From: Phlebiopsis flavidoalba
Lineage: Eukaryota; Basidiomycota; Agaricomycetes; Polyporales; Phanerochaetaceae
Direction of reading: 5' to 3'
Assembly (NCBI GenBank): GCA_035772785.1
Contig: JAOCPU010000016.1
Span: forward strand, 434,001-498,000
Length of the DNA: 64,000 nt
The notes below the pieces were generated by a model that was not told where the DNA came from, made no database searches, and worked only from the letters and a program-made list of their open reading frames with translations. Positions within the stretch are counted from its first letter, which is position 1. Every line of letters begins with the position of its first letter. Made by a program: the position numbers and the translations under genes. Shown one piece after another: positions 37,048 through 48,117 of this stretch.

Positions 37048-38073
37048 ATGCGTCTTAAACGGTTTCAAAAGGATCTTCGCCGACGACGCATCCAGCGTAT
37101 TTGGTACCTCTTTCTGAGCTTTGTGGCAGACTTTATTCAAGACATGCTTGCTTGTTCAAGGATGAGAGGGCGAGAACTATGGTTGGCGGAGTCATCTCCT
37201 ACAACGTCCCCATGCGATCTAACTGTATCTCCGGAATTTAGCCCTATGAAGCATTCTCACTGGAGCCAAGGAGCAGACTATCGAGAAGTGCAAGCACTCT
37301 ACACCACTGCCAGATGCCCGTAGACTTCTTGGAGAGGGCTTGGTGTACGTTATCGACGACGCCACAGTCACCAAACTTATAGCCGGCCGCGAGGACCTCC
37401 TGCCTGAGCAACAACGCGAGGCTGCCAATATGCGCTTCGTTTGGAGCACACAACAATACCCATACCCAACATCTATTCCATCCTGCCGGCCTCTAGTCTA
37501 CGATGTGATGCCTACATAGTCATGGACTATGTACATGGCGAACGTTTTAGACCGCGCGTGGCCTCATCTATCCTTCTGGAAAAAGCTTCGTGTGGGCATG
37601 GGTTCTGAGGAGCTATATCAGACAACTTCGCAAAAATTAGACATCCTCGCTCATCAATTCCGGGCCCCATTGGGCCTGACCCTTGTGTGTTTCCAGAAGG
37701 GACGCTCAGCACGATCCGGGATCAGGGCCCGTTCTCCACCGCAGCCGAGCTGACTGCCTACCTCAACGCGCGGTCTCGGAGTACCGGATTGAAGCTCGAT
37801 GTTCCTCGTGGATTCGAGATACCAGAACCCTTGGTTTTCACTCATGCTGATCTCAACATGCGCAACATTATTCTCGACGATGATGGTCGGGTTTGGGTCA
37901 TCGACTGGGACTGGTCAGGTTTTTTACCAGAGTCATGGGAGTTTATTTCAATGTCAACTCAAGCTGAGGATCACCCTTTGGGACCCATGCCTGTTTCGTG
38001 GAGACGATGTATCCCTTTCATCACCGGTCCTCATTTTGGTCGTTATCGGTGGATGGTCGGGCAGGCTCCGTGA
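37048..38073 (+). CDS. APH/choline-kinase-like protein, copy 3
   Basis: The N-terminal exon from 37048 reads MRLKRFQKDLRRRRIQRIWY then LFLSFVADF. The N-lobe is seen as VIDDATVTKL-like sequence near 37345-37380, then MDYVHGERF-like sequence (37523-37555) and a Leu/Arg-rich helix segment. From 37687 a single frame stays open to the stop at 38073: FPEGTLSTIRDQGPFSTAAE, DVPRGFEIPEPLVFTHADL, the catalytic HADLNMRN (37843-37866), VIDWDWSGFLPESWEF and RRCIPFITGPHFGRYRWMVG. The intact C-lobe, with catalytic His-Asp-Asn and metal-binding Asp residues, shows these domains are under the expected family constraint. The N-lobe needs frame changes near 37300 and 37560-37690. Confidence 0.78.
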
Positions 38074-39418
38074 CGTGGTCAATATTGTACGAGGTCAGGA
38101 CACAGTACTCAGTGCTCAGTAATCAGTGTCTAGTACCAAGATACATTACCCAGAGTCGAGGATACAATCTTCATGCATCCATAAACTGCAAAACTTGAAA
38201 ACACATTTGAGCGAAGCGGATCCCCTCATTTGTCCTAGATCGTAGTATCATTTAGCCATCATTCATGAAGCATTTTTGACTCACGATGTCGGCAGAGTGC
38301 AAAGTCAAGAGCTTCTGTTGCATTTCCTGCACATGATTTTTTGCGCTTACAAGTAGGGGCTCCATTCCGATTCGGAGCCCAATACCCTGTTAGGTATATT
38401 CGGAAGCTGTCATTTATGTCTTTCATTTGACCTCACAGCTATCGTTGGCAAGATCGCATCGACGTATCTTAGACCCATCCAGCACACGACAGAGATATGG
38501 CTTGGCATTTTTTGGGAGGCTACATATAACGCGAGGTATTATGTACCGTTACTAGTACTAACCAATCAGTTAATTACTATTCACTCTACTACTATCGGCG
38601 GGCAGAGGGCCGCGTTCTGGGGACGAGACTACAATCTTAGGACTCAAACATGTAGCTTATCATACATGTGGCGTGATGTAGTCAATGAAGGTTAATATAG
38701 AATCAAAATACAACTATCCCTTACAATGTCTTGTACCGCGTGCGGAGCATCGGAAAAGACATGACGTTGGAAGTCGTCCATAGAAGCTAGCACTACCACG
38801 AAGAAGTATATCAGACTCCGGTGCCAGAATGAATTTCTGAGGTGACAATCTAATGACGATCTACCGTCTAAATTTCCAGACATAGTATCAGTTCACTTGG
38901 TCTCCCAAAGGCAGAGCGCAAACAGCCTCCCTTACTTATCGACAAACGACCTGAGTTTAGGCTTTGACTCTGTGGGTAGCCTGGTCAGTAAGCGTACAAG
39001 TGGCATTACTTACAGCAAAGACCCCAAAACACAAGCTAGCGCCGCTTGATGCAGATGATTCAAGTTTTTGCAATCACGTTTCCACATTTTGTTGTGGTAT
39101 AGCACAACCTCATTCCGCTGTAAAGGCCAGGGACACCATAAGATCCTGTGAGAAGCTGGGTAAACATAGGGTTTGTCTCCGCTGATCGAACCGGGGTGCA
39201 CAGGGTCCAAAGCGGAATAGCGTGCGCCATCACGACCCTGAGTTGAAGCTGAGTTCAACACGTGTAAGTGACCTTTCGACGTACGGATCCCTCGGGCTGC
39301 TCAACGTCTTCATCTTTCTGACAAGTTAAAGCAGGCCTCAAACTCAAAGTCGTGTTAGTAGATATGCGTCCTGATTTGTGAACACGAATGTTTTCCCACC
39401 CTGACCTCAGCTACAGCG
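38074..39418. other. Long spacer between kinase copies 3 and 4
   Basis: About 700 bases longer than the other spacers. It contains a short cluster of CAGT repeats (38100-38135) with an imperfect inverted repeat AGTAC...GTACC, then AT-rich sequence with only short, motif-free open frames. I see no fifth copy of the kinase-like gene, no transposase and no terminal repeats. Confidence 0.45.
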
Positions 39419-40462
39419 ATGCAGCTCAGACCTTTTCAAAAAGACCTTCGTCGGCGACGCATCCAGCGTGTTTGGTACCTCTTCTTGGGACTTGTGGCCG
39501 ACTTTGTTCAAGACGCCTTTGGGCTTATTTCAGAATGAGAGAGCGATATAAGGAAAAAGCATGGTTCGCCTCGTGTTGTTTCGTCTGCCATCATCTGCGA
39601 TCTGACTATACCTCTGCAATTTAGCCCTCTGAGGCATCTCATTGGAGTCCGGAGCAAACCTGCGAGAAGTGCAAGAATGCCACACCGATGGAAGATGCTC
39701 GTCACTATTTTGGAGAAGGCTCTGTGTACATTATCGACGGCCGACACGGTGACCAAGGCCATACCAGGCCACGCAGATCTCCCTTACGACCAACAACGCG
39801 AGGTAGTCAACACGCGGTTTGTCTTGGGAGCATACGACGATTCCCATCCCAAATATCTACGCTGTTCTGCCGTATCCTGGCTCACACAGGGTCGTATCTA
39901 TAGTCATGGACTATGTCCATGGACAGCGCTTGGACCGTGCGTGGCCCGGCCTTACCGTCTGGAAGAAGCTGCAGGTTGCACTGGCGGGTTCTCAGAAGCT
40001 ATATCAGACAGCTTCGGCGCATCCAGCATCCTCGTTCATCGATCCCTGGGGCCCCTCGGGCCTGGTGTCGAGGGTATTTCCAGAAGGAACTGCTGGACAC
40101 CCTACGAAATCAGGGTCCGTTTGCGACCCCCGCCAAGCTTACGGCGTTTTTTAAACGCGAGGTCCCAGCGCCTTCGGAAAGACTAACGTACCGCGTGGAT
40201 ATGAAGTACCAGAGCCTTTGGTCTTCACCCATGCTGATCTCAACATGCGGAACATCATTCTTGATGACGATGGTCGGTGTGTGGATTATCGATTGGGACT
40301 GGTCAGGTTTCTATCCAAAGTCATGGGAGTTTATCTCCATGTCCATCCAGGCTGAGGCCCACCCTCTTGGACCGCTGCCTGTTTCATGGAGACGTTTGCA
40401 TACCTTTCATCGCTGATCCTTATTTCGGCCGTTACCGGTGGCTCGTCGGGCAGGCCCCATAA
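39419..40462 (+). CDS. APH/choline-kinase-like protein, copy 4
   Basis: The start at 39419 gives MQLRPFQKDLRRRRIQRVWY after one shift, followed by LFLGLVADFVQDAF. Next is a region with GSVYIIDG (39718), then VMDYVHGQRLDRAWPGL (39904-39955) and a Leu/Arg/Gln helix with HPASSFIDPWGP nearby. The proline-rich VPRGYEVPEPLVFTHADL region lies at 40190-40240 after a shift. The catalytic loop is HADLNMRN (40230-40253), followed by IIDWDWSGFYPKSWEF, LGPLPVSWRR and a tail FGRYRWLVGQAP that stops at about 40460. All catalytic residues are present. This is the most distant copy by spacing; its coding part is closest by eye to copy 3, with a shared C-terminal VGQAP. Confidence 0.78.
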
Positions 40463-40733
40463 CCTAGTAAATACTGTATAATCTTAGTGCCGGCCAGTGC
40501 TTAGTCCAGAATTGTGTCACCCGAAGTCGAGTGTACGATGATCAGAGGTGCTGCCAATGTTATATGTCATCTATTTTGTACGTGTTAGGATCAAAAGCTG
40601 CCGCCCTTCCCAAATTGGACCAACTGGAAACATATTGATATTCATATCGATGAGTGAAAGTATGAGGGACTGACGACATCTAGTCCAAATCAGACAATCA
40701 CCTATGTATTTGACAATATATGAACCCCTCCAA

Positions 40734-41685
40734 CTAGACAAGATATTGGGCGTCAAGAGTAGTGTTGAGACCAGAAGCAGTGCCATTGGTCACAGCCCAA
40801 TCATGCCCACGCCGTGTCGCCAAAATACCGTACTGGGGTAGATACCTAGAAGTTTTAATCAGACAAAGCCTATGACAGTGAATGACGCTGGAGCTCACTG
40901 GTCAAAGAAAGGCATCATCTCGGGCGTTTCCAGGGGTGTTACGCCACGCCTAGTCGCGCATGAGCTCGAGGGCGACGGCGAACATCGAGACCACCTGGAC
41001 GCCAGCAGCGCGCATGCGATCATTGGCATCTTGCGCGGTCTTGACGTCGAACGTGCCTGAGGCGTCCGCTACATTGGCCCACACACTGTACCCCGCACTG
41101 ACGGAGAGACAGCGCCAAGGAAGGCCGTGCAAACCTGAACAAGTCAGTCAGAGTAACCCCTCAGTATGACCATGAAAGTCTAAAACGCACATCTGTGGTG
41201 ATGCCGGCAAGCCTCACGACTTTGCTTCTTACCAGTTGCCTGGACGGCGGCGCGGAAGTCGGTGTTGTCCCATGCATCGACCTCACCGTGACGGTGAATG
41301 AAGGGCGCGTTTTGGGTGCATGGTGAGAATTTCCTTCATGAGGGGTCCGTTAGGGCCTGCAGTGCGTTAGAAGAATTTCAGAGACCAGGAAAGAAGATGT
41401 GCTCATCCCAGTGTCGGCGCGACCCTGCTCGTCAGGATGGTAGGCAGGTTGGAGACCTTCCTAGTGCGGCGTGCGCAAGAATGTTCGCCTTCATTTCTAA
41501 TGGGTCGGTAGGTCACGTGCGAGCTAAGTTGGTAAAGACCCTCTTGTGATCGACGACAAGCAGCACGGTGTTGTTTCTTGTCAAGCCTCTCATAAGTGAA
41601 GGCTGATTTTCAGCGACTTTTACATCCCCATGGGTCACAGCGATTTGTAGAAAGGGGGCCTCAACAGAGGTGACGCACCAGCCAT
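40734..41685 (-). CDS. Isochorismatase-family hydrolase, copy 1
   Basis: Cysteine-hydrolase (isochorismatase-like) fold. In fungi these are cytosolic or mitochondrial enzymes with unassigned substrates. A tiny first exon (ATGGCTG at 41685) is followed by GTGCGT and an intron ending near 41600. Visible motifs are RNNTVLLVVDH (first catalytic Asp) at 41575-41545, NAPFIHRHGEVDAWDN (41315-41265), the Lys-containing FRAAVQATGKK, then WANVADASGTFDVKTAQDAN (41080-41025) and MRAAGVQVVSMFAV. The C-terminus is YLPQYGILATRRGHDWAVTN, stopping at CTA 40734-40736. The usual nucleophile region (AGITTDVC) is poorly preserved in the current sequence near 41200 because of indels. Its intron position and protein sequence match copy 2 at 48.9 kb, which lies on the opposite strand. 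Confidence 0.82.
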
Positions 41686-42578
41686 GAAAGAGGCTAGCGA
41701 ACGTAGACGGCGTGGTAGACGAAAGCTTTGCGGAACTGCATTTCGGGGATGTGGATCTGCTTGTGGTATGGAGGGTCTGCGCGGGCAGGGAGGGGAAAAC
41801 GAGGGTCTGAGTAGATGGGATGTGAGAAGGTGCTGAGGATGAGAAAAACATAACCTCAACTATTATACCATCCCCAATGAGACGCCGATACCACCTATGC
41901 GCAACGGGTGCTAAACGGCTCACTCTCCTACCTCCGGTCCATGCTTTTGGTGACGTCGGCTTCCCTCATCCCAGCGAGCCTTACTTACGATCCAACATTG
42001 TCAGCAGACGATGACCCTCGCGAAATCACACATTGAGCGCTATGAGACTGGGGAAACCAATGGTCCTGGAAAGGCAAGGAAAAGGTCGCACGCAATAACA
42101 AAGCACGAACGCCACGGTCAGATGATAAACGCACCAAAATGGCACACAGTGGCCGGCCAACGCCGGGACGATCCTGAACAGGCATTAACCGGAAAAGCTT
42201 TTTTCGCGCTCTTCGCGCTGTAAATTAAAACCATTTGTCACAGAGCGTCAGCGTCCCGTTCATCGCACGCGGTTCGTTTTTCACCGCGCGGGTGGTAGTA
42301 AACAGCTGGCCTAGGTGGACGGACGTGCAGGCTCAAGACGTTGTTTTCTGCGTTGTGATGAATGCATGAGAAATTGAGGCAGGGGTGTCGTGTTCCCGCG
42401 ACTTTGACTCAGTTTGATGAGTGACGCACCAATGGTTTGCCGCTCTCATGCATTTATTTGAGCTGAGTGTTGACGTGTCACAAAACAAATACATCCACGA
42501 GTCATGTTGCCAAGCGGCCTATTTCCATGAGCATAATAATATGACACGAGCGTACAGTATATACACAATCCAATCTAC
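41686..42578. other. Spacer between isochorismatase 1 and PRP46
   Basis: Includes the promoter of the minus-strand isochorismatase (about 41690-41950, with minus-strand pyrimidine-rich blocks), then AT-balanced sequence without a recognisable gene. The last part (42420-42578) is the 3' region of PRP46. Confidence 0.4.
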
Positions 42579-44479
42579 CTACGCGGCCGCTTGCTCCGCA
42601 TAGACCTATAGAGCTGTCAGTCACGCTATACCACAACACAAGCCAAGCCCAAGCACAATGACGGAGGACACGAACCTTGATGGTCTTATCCGCGCCGCCA
42701 CCGGTAATGAGACGCGTGCCGGTCATATCGAACGTCGAACAGAAGACACCCGCTTGCCAGCCTCAAGCGAACCCGGTTGGGGTATATCATCCATGTTCTG
42801 GAACGCTGTGCCAGTGTTTGTAGTCCCAGAAGTTCAGAGGTGTACCATTGTTCGCCTAGAGTTCTGCGGTGAGCCCTTGACCGACACATGATGTAGGGAA
42901 AAGACACACGTACCACCAGAGAAGAGAAAAACACGCCTTCCGAGTTGACAGAGAGAGAGCGTATTGATGATCGCGTTAATGACCGCTGAAGTTGAAGACA
43001 ACATTGACCCCCTCAGGGCACTTCCACTTCTTGATGTTGTTCGTTTCCGCCTGCAGACGCCGACGCGAAACGAGTGGTATCTTAACTCGGTCGGGTGGAT
43101 GGCTAAGTGCCGCGAACAGATTTCTTGTGATGCGTAAGGGTCACCATAGTCCTTGCCAGCCGCCAAATCCCAGAGTCTGATTGGCTTGATGGTATTAGCA
43201 TCTACGGGGACGAACGGTGATTTCTTTCAGACCCGCACGCGCACGGTTGAGTCTCCATGCTACCGGCCTTAATGACCCCGGACCTGTGGGTCGGATTCTT
43301 GGCACTTTACGTCTGTCAAACAGCTGGCTGTGTGAAACCGCTCCTATATCTGTGTCCAGAAAGGACATGGATTCTGCACCGCCCCGCCCTTGGTCCGCAT
43401 GTCCCATACGCGAGCAGATGCATCACGGCCAGAAGTGACAGAGGACGTCAAGGGGTCTTGTGGGTGTAAAAACTTAGCGCATACACTCCAGACAGGTGAC
43501 CATGGTAGTGCCGAATGACCTTGTTGGCTTCCAGGTCCCAACACTTGACCATCTGAACGTGCGCGGTCAGGGGTTTGGCCTGTTGAAAATGTTCCCTGAC
43601 ACACCTTGTCTTCACCGCACGAGAAAAGATACGGATGCCGTGACGACACTGCCAACCCCCGCACTGTCGATATATGACCCGTCAACGACAACTTCAACTC
43701 GCCCGAAGCCAGGATCCCAAATCTTGATGACTCGGTCACCAGCACCTGTCGCAAACCACTTGTTCCCTGGCTCCACAGCGACACTCCGAACCCAACCCAG
43801 ATGTCCAGAAATGACACGCATGAGCTTCCATGGCGGATGGTATGTAGGTTTGACGATGCGAGTTGTTTTGTGTAGTTTGCAGCGCTTTTGTAAGGTTATT
43901 AGACGATGAGAAGGTTGAGGGAGTGTATGTCGGAGTATTGTCTATTTGTGCAATCATCCGTCCGGCGTCCGAGGTAGCTTCAAGGGCTTTAGGTCAATAG
44001 GTAAGGATCACGTAGAACATAAATACGCACGACCGGCCCGTAATCATCTTCCTTTGCTCTTTTGGTCGCGCCGGGCCTACCTGACCCTGTTGGGCAAGAA
44101 GCGGCGCAGGAAGCTCCTTCACATCCTTATACTCGTCATTGATTTTGACTGACAGGCGTATACGAGCACTACAAAAGTTGAGCTTGGTATGAGCATGAGA
44201 CGAAGACTGAGACGACGGACCTCTTCTCGTCGTCCTTCAGGTTATCATCTGGACATGATGCAAAGACCTCCCATGTCCGTTTTGCCCGAGGCCTTCAGGA
44301 GTGGATTGAGAGGTGGCAGAGTAGACTCCATTCTTCGGGACGATACTTGACGCTCCTGTGCAAGGCAAACTAGTGGATCCGGCGATAGTCAAGTATCCTA
44401 GTGTGGCAGACCACAGACTAGTAGGGACACAAGACTTGGGAGGGAAAGGTGCAGGGGATGGTGGTTGAGTGTAAGTCAC
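42579..44479 (-). CDS. PRP46: Pre-mRNA splicing factor PRP46/PLRG1 (WD40)
   Basis: Spliceosomal WD-repeat protein of the NineTeen/Prp19-associated complex (plant PRL1, human PLRG1). The N-terminus starts near 44479 with a Pro/Ser-rich part ([14 protein letters not shown]). It continues with [20 protein letters not shown] (44150-44085), [18 protein letters not shown] (44000-43940) and, after an intron, [20 protein letters not shown] with [14 protein letters not shown] (43821-43700). WD repeats follow: [20 protein letters not shown] (43720-43660, other frame), [26 protein letters not shown] (43440-43395). After an intron comes a C-terminal region with the family-typical [12 protein letters not shown] plus ADKTIK (42735-42675). 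The last exon, KVYAEQAAA, stops at 42579-42581 after a GTTCGT...TATAG intron. Frame shifts are common, but the order is fully that of PLRG1. Confidence 0.9.
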
Positions 44480-44842
44480 TTAGACGCGCGACGTGCATGA
44501 CGGCGGCCAGGATGATGTCGTAACATTGGTGGGAAGTTCGAGATTTATGTGTTCCCGCCGTGGCGTCGAAGGGTTCAGAAAATAATTAACGCGTCGTAGT
44601 CACTTTAGCTTGTCGTTTCCGACAACATCAAGCCATTCCAATCATCAAGAGTGCCAATATAAATGTGGTCGCCCGAGTTGTGTGTATGGTTGTTTGTCCG
44701 AGACCTGCCCGTGTTTCGCGCGAGCGTGTGTTTGCTCGCTCTCTTTCCTCATCGTGTGCGTCGTCTAGAGGATCTTTCAGGGAGCTGGTGGGTGACAAAA
44801 CTATAAAAGCTTTGAACACGCTTGAAAAATAGAAGGGACACT
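44480..44842. promoter_or_regulatory. Divergent promoter, PRP46 / TFIIS
   Basis: This spacer lies between two genes transcribed away from each other, so it should hold both promoters. It has C/T-rich patches on the plus strand near 44700-44760. No defined binding sites are claimed. Confidence 0.5.
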
Positions 44843-46270
44843 ATGTCGCAAGTGTCCGAATTGAGGTCGCTTGTGAAAACAACTCCAAAGTTCCCCCACG
44901 GAACAGGTGCGCAAACGATCTTCACTATGGCCTCCATGTCAGTTTGATTTGACTGATTCACGTGTCCCTCGATTCTGTATAGGATATTCTGACTATCCTT
45001 CAAACCTTGAAAGACCATCAGGGCGTAACAGAGGCAGTTCTCCGTGTAGGCGGCGTCTCTGGTCGCGTTCATTCCTTCCGCTCACGTATCGCCGCAGGAA
45101 AAGCAAAGCAGGGTCTCGCTGTGGGCAAACTGCGCTCTTCATGCTTCGCGCGTAGTATCAGACCTTGCGAAAGAAATCGTCAAGAAATGGAAGCAGAAGG
45201 TCGAACAGGAGAAGAGAAACGGCGAGAAGTCGCCTGCGACGAACGCCACTAGTAGACAACCTCGTCGTGGCGTCCACATTGTCGTGCGCACTCTTTTCAG
45301 CTGCATGGGCCGTCTACTCATCGTGCATCTCGCCAGTGCGAAAGCAGTCTACCGCATCCGCTCAGGCCAATACACCTACTACTCCTTCCGGTGCCACACC
45401 CTCTGCAGCTGGCGCGAAGGCAGATGTACGCTCCGCTAAGAGTGACGGTATCAGCCTCAAGATGTTGGGAGACGTGACGCGAGACAAGTGTTTGGAACTC
45501 ATATACGACGCGTTAGCTTTCGACTCCGGATCTCGTGAGCACCATGACTTCATGCGCCCCTGGCACAGCTAATTGTCCATTGTAGCATCGGAACAAATCC
45601 TGGAGAAGGCAAAGGCCATCGAGTCCACTGTGATGAAAAGTAATGAGGGTGTGACCGCACAGTACAAGAGCAAGATTCGCTCGCTGTTTGTCAACTTGAA
45701 AGACAAGAATAACCCTGGCCTCGTGAGAGTGTTGTTGCAGGCGACCTCCCTGTGGCGCGTCTCTGTACAATGTCAAGCTCAGTACGTCGGCACTTGGCAT
45801 TTTCACGACCTATCAACTCATTAGAACTAGGATATGGCTTCAGAAGAGCGGAAAGCGGCCGATAAGAAGATTGCAGAAGAGAATCTATTCAAAACTCTCG
45901 GAGCGGGAGAGGTACAGGCAGAGACGGACGCGTTCCAGTGCGGCCGGTGCAAACAGGTGGGCACGGATTCATTGTGTGGTGAACATGTCTGTAATTGACC
46001 CTTAATAGCGCAAATGCCGATACCGCCAAGCGCAAACGCGTTCCGCTGATGAGCCTATGACCGTACGTTAAATGAAGAATCTTACTGTGGAGTGATGCTG
46101 ATTTTTCTTGCAGACATTCGTCACGTACGCATCCCTTCAAAGCTGTAGGTTAAACTCGGTATTGACTAACATCTCCCCAATAGCTGTACAGTTTGTAACA
46201 ATAGGTACGTCTCATCCCCATCCTTCCAAGCGACATTCTCATAGGTGTCCTCAGGTGGAAGTTCTCCTAA
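44843..46270 (+). CDS. DST1: Transcription elongation factor TFIIS
   Basis: Nuclear factor that rescues arrested RNA polymerase II by stimulating transcript cleavage. The start at 44843 gives MSQVSELRSLVKT. Domain I (TFIIS N-terminal/LW) continues as ILTILQTLKDHQGVTEAVLR (44990-45050), AGLAVGKLRSHA-like sequence and IVKKWKQKVEQEK (about 45165-45215). After a Pro/Thr/Ala linker come KSDGISLKMLGDVTRDKCLE (45440-45495) and the polymerase-binding domain II: EQILEKAKAIESTVMKSNEG, YKSKIRSLFVNLKDKNNPGL (45591-45722), GDLPVARLYN and MASEERKAADKKIAEENLFK (45835-45895). The zinc ribbon has FQCGRCKQ (45936-45956), RKCRYRQAQTRSADEPMT, and CTVCNNRWKFS split by two introns, with stop TAA at 46268-46270. 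The acidic hairpin expected in the ribbon reads DEPMT, so the catalytic Asp-Glu pair is intact. Frame changes occur near 45060, 45300, 45550 and 45730. Confidence 0.93.
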
Positions 46271-46751
46271 ATTAATCGCAAGCGCATGTCTATCCTACCA
46301 GCTCATTAATCTGTATTACCTGCTCGTTTTCTGCTCAGTTTCTTCAGATTCGGCTCTCCATCTTTCAGTGGCACATGCTTTCGCTTCCCTTCACGTTCCC
46401 TTGCTTCACACGTATCACGCTCGTCATTTACAATCTGGAACGTTTTCATATGCTACAGCCTACCGCGTATGCGAGAACGTCTAGTGTGTACAAACATGGG
46501 CTTAAACTTCGTGAATCGTGACTTGTCAAAGCCGTAATAAGGCTCTGTAAGGCCTGTGGGCAGCTGTGGGCTTCCGAGGCGAGATCAGGCGCGTTCCACG
46601 GGTTGGAGATAAGATAACAGTCCCAATCAAAGTGTGATTAGATAAAGCACTGCTCGCACGCAAGACTCTCACCCCTCGACGCAAGTTAGTCAGCACACAT
46701 CGTATTTCCCTTCCGGCAGCATGGGCTCGTTCTCTCTTCTACACAACCACC
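46271..46751. other. Intergenic, promoter of carrier gene
   Basis: No coding sequence is recognised. The stretch 46380-46480 on the plus strand is C/T-rich. The final 60 bases contain CTTCCCTTC-like pyrimidine DNA just before the carrier start codon. Confidence 0.45.
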
Positions 46752-48117
46752 ATGTCTTCGCAACTCAGTGAGCGGCAGCCCCTGCTACGCCTGCTGCTGT
46801 AGCTACGGAGGAGGACGTCCGCATCAGCAGTAGCGACCCGGAAGCTCCTGCTCAACCTGAGCCTGAGGATGATGCGCCTCCGAAAGAGAAGAGGAGCTGG
46901 TGGACCATCTTTTGGTATCTTGTGTTGGCTGGCTTTGCGATATTCTTTGCCGTCTTGTTTATCAAAGGCTTCATCGAAGCCGATGATGTAAATGTGAGTT
47001 ACATGATTATTTCTTGAGAGCAAGCAATGAATGATCGACTCGGGACCTCAGTTCGACCTCAAGGAAGCTGCTCAGGTCTGCTCTTGGTGGCGGCTTGAGC
47101 GGTGCTGCAGGCAGGTGTGCCAGGTTCCTCCAAGCATGACTCCATCCGTGTGACCTGACATTGTGCAGCCATGATTCTACAGGTCCTAACGCTTATGCCT
47201 CTGCGAACGGTCATGAACTACCAGTATCGCTACGGAACTACTATGACGCAAGCAATCAAGACCTTGTATGAGGATGGAGGCTGGACAAGATACTATATCA
47301 AGGTCTCACAGCAGCCCTGGTCCAAGGTCCCGTCGCCCGATTCGGTGACACCGCTGCGAACGCCGGCATTCTCGCTCCCGGCTTCTGAAGTCGAACACAT
47401 ACATGAAGAAATTGCCGTCACTCATACAGACTGTGTTCGCGAGTCTCGCTGCTGCTGCCTTCCGTATGATCTTGACACCTATTGACACGGTCAAGACAAC
47501 CCTCCAGACGGATGGAAAGACGGGCATGAAGATCCTGCGTTCGAGGGTATGAGTCAACCTAGTTTACTCGCCCCTGCTGCTCATTGTATATTCCTGAACA
47601 GATCAAGAGGTACGGCATCGGAACTCTCTGGTATGGTGCCTTTGCCACCGCAGCTGCAACATTTGTTGGCCATTACCCCGTACGTCGACCCCCTTAGCAG
47701 CATGATTTCACTCACTCATTCGCCGGTAGTGGTTTGGAACATACAACTTCCTCCAAGATCATATCAAGGAGCCTGAGGGTATCCCTGCGCAGCTCTTACG
47801 CCAGGCCTTTATTGGCTTTTGTGCATCGGTTATCTCCGACACAGTGTGTCGAACTCGCTCCGTGTCGTGAAGACATACAGACAAGTACACGAGAGGCGTG
47901 TTGGATATATGGAAGCTGCAGAGGCAGTCATTGCTACCGATGGTCTCAGAGGATTGTTTGGACGCGGGCTGAAGACGCGCATCCTTGCAAACGGTCTCCA
48001 GGGTCTGATGTTCTCCGTCCTCTGGAAGCTCTTCTTGAAGATGTACGTGCATTTCTCATCTTGACTAAGATAGAATCTGACAAATGTATTAGTTGGGACA
48101 ACCAGACAAAGAAGTAG
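46752..48117 (+). CDS. Mitochondrial carrier family protein
   Basis: Inner-membrane solute carrier family (three repeats of about 100 residues, six helices). It has an unusual N-terminal extension: an acidic Pro/Glu segment (EEDVRISSSDPEAPAQPEPE), then RSWWTIFWYLVLAGFAIFFA and FIKGFIEADDVN, followed by an intron (GTGAGT at 46994). Carrier repeats follow. Repeat 1 has GGGLSGAAA, MPLRTVMNYQYRYGTTM and ALYEDGG-like ends; its PxD signature is replaced by PLRTV. Repeat 2 has AAAFRMILTPIDTVKTTLQT with the canonical P-x-D-x2-K (about 47450-47510) and IKRYGIGTLWYGAFATAAAT. Repeat 3 has GFCASVISDTVSNSLRVVKT, then GRGLKTRILANGLQGLMFSV. It ends IWDNQTKK at 48115-48117. The transported substrate cannot be inferred. 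Few frame shifts are needed, so this is one of the cleanest genes. Confidence 0.87.

Larger units (their letters stand above)
33541..40462 (+). repeat. Tandem array of four kinase-like gene units
   Basis: Four same-orientation units repeat here. ATG starts lie at 33846, 35400, 37048 and 39419, spaced 1554, 1648 and 2371 bases. Homology covers the coding part (an N-terminal basic segment RRRRIQRVWYLFL, then the kinase fold). For units 1-3 it also covers 200-300 bases upstream (CTCTCGGTCTTGTGG-like element at 33732, 35290 and 36940) and at least 80 bases downstream (GTTTCAAGGGCA then GTTGAAGCTGAA after units 1 and 2). The duplication unit therefore carried promoter, gene and 3' flank together. 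Spacers diverge more than coding parts. Confidence 0.85.

Noticed and set aside
43496..43909. 137-codon plus-strand open frame
   Set aside because: Antisense to PRP46 WD repeats, which are unmistakable on the minus strand.
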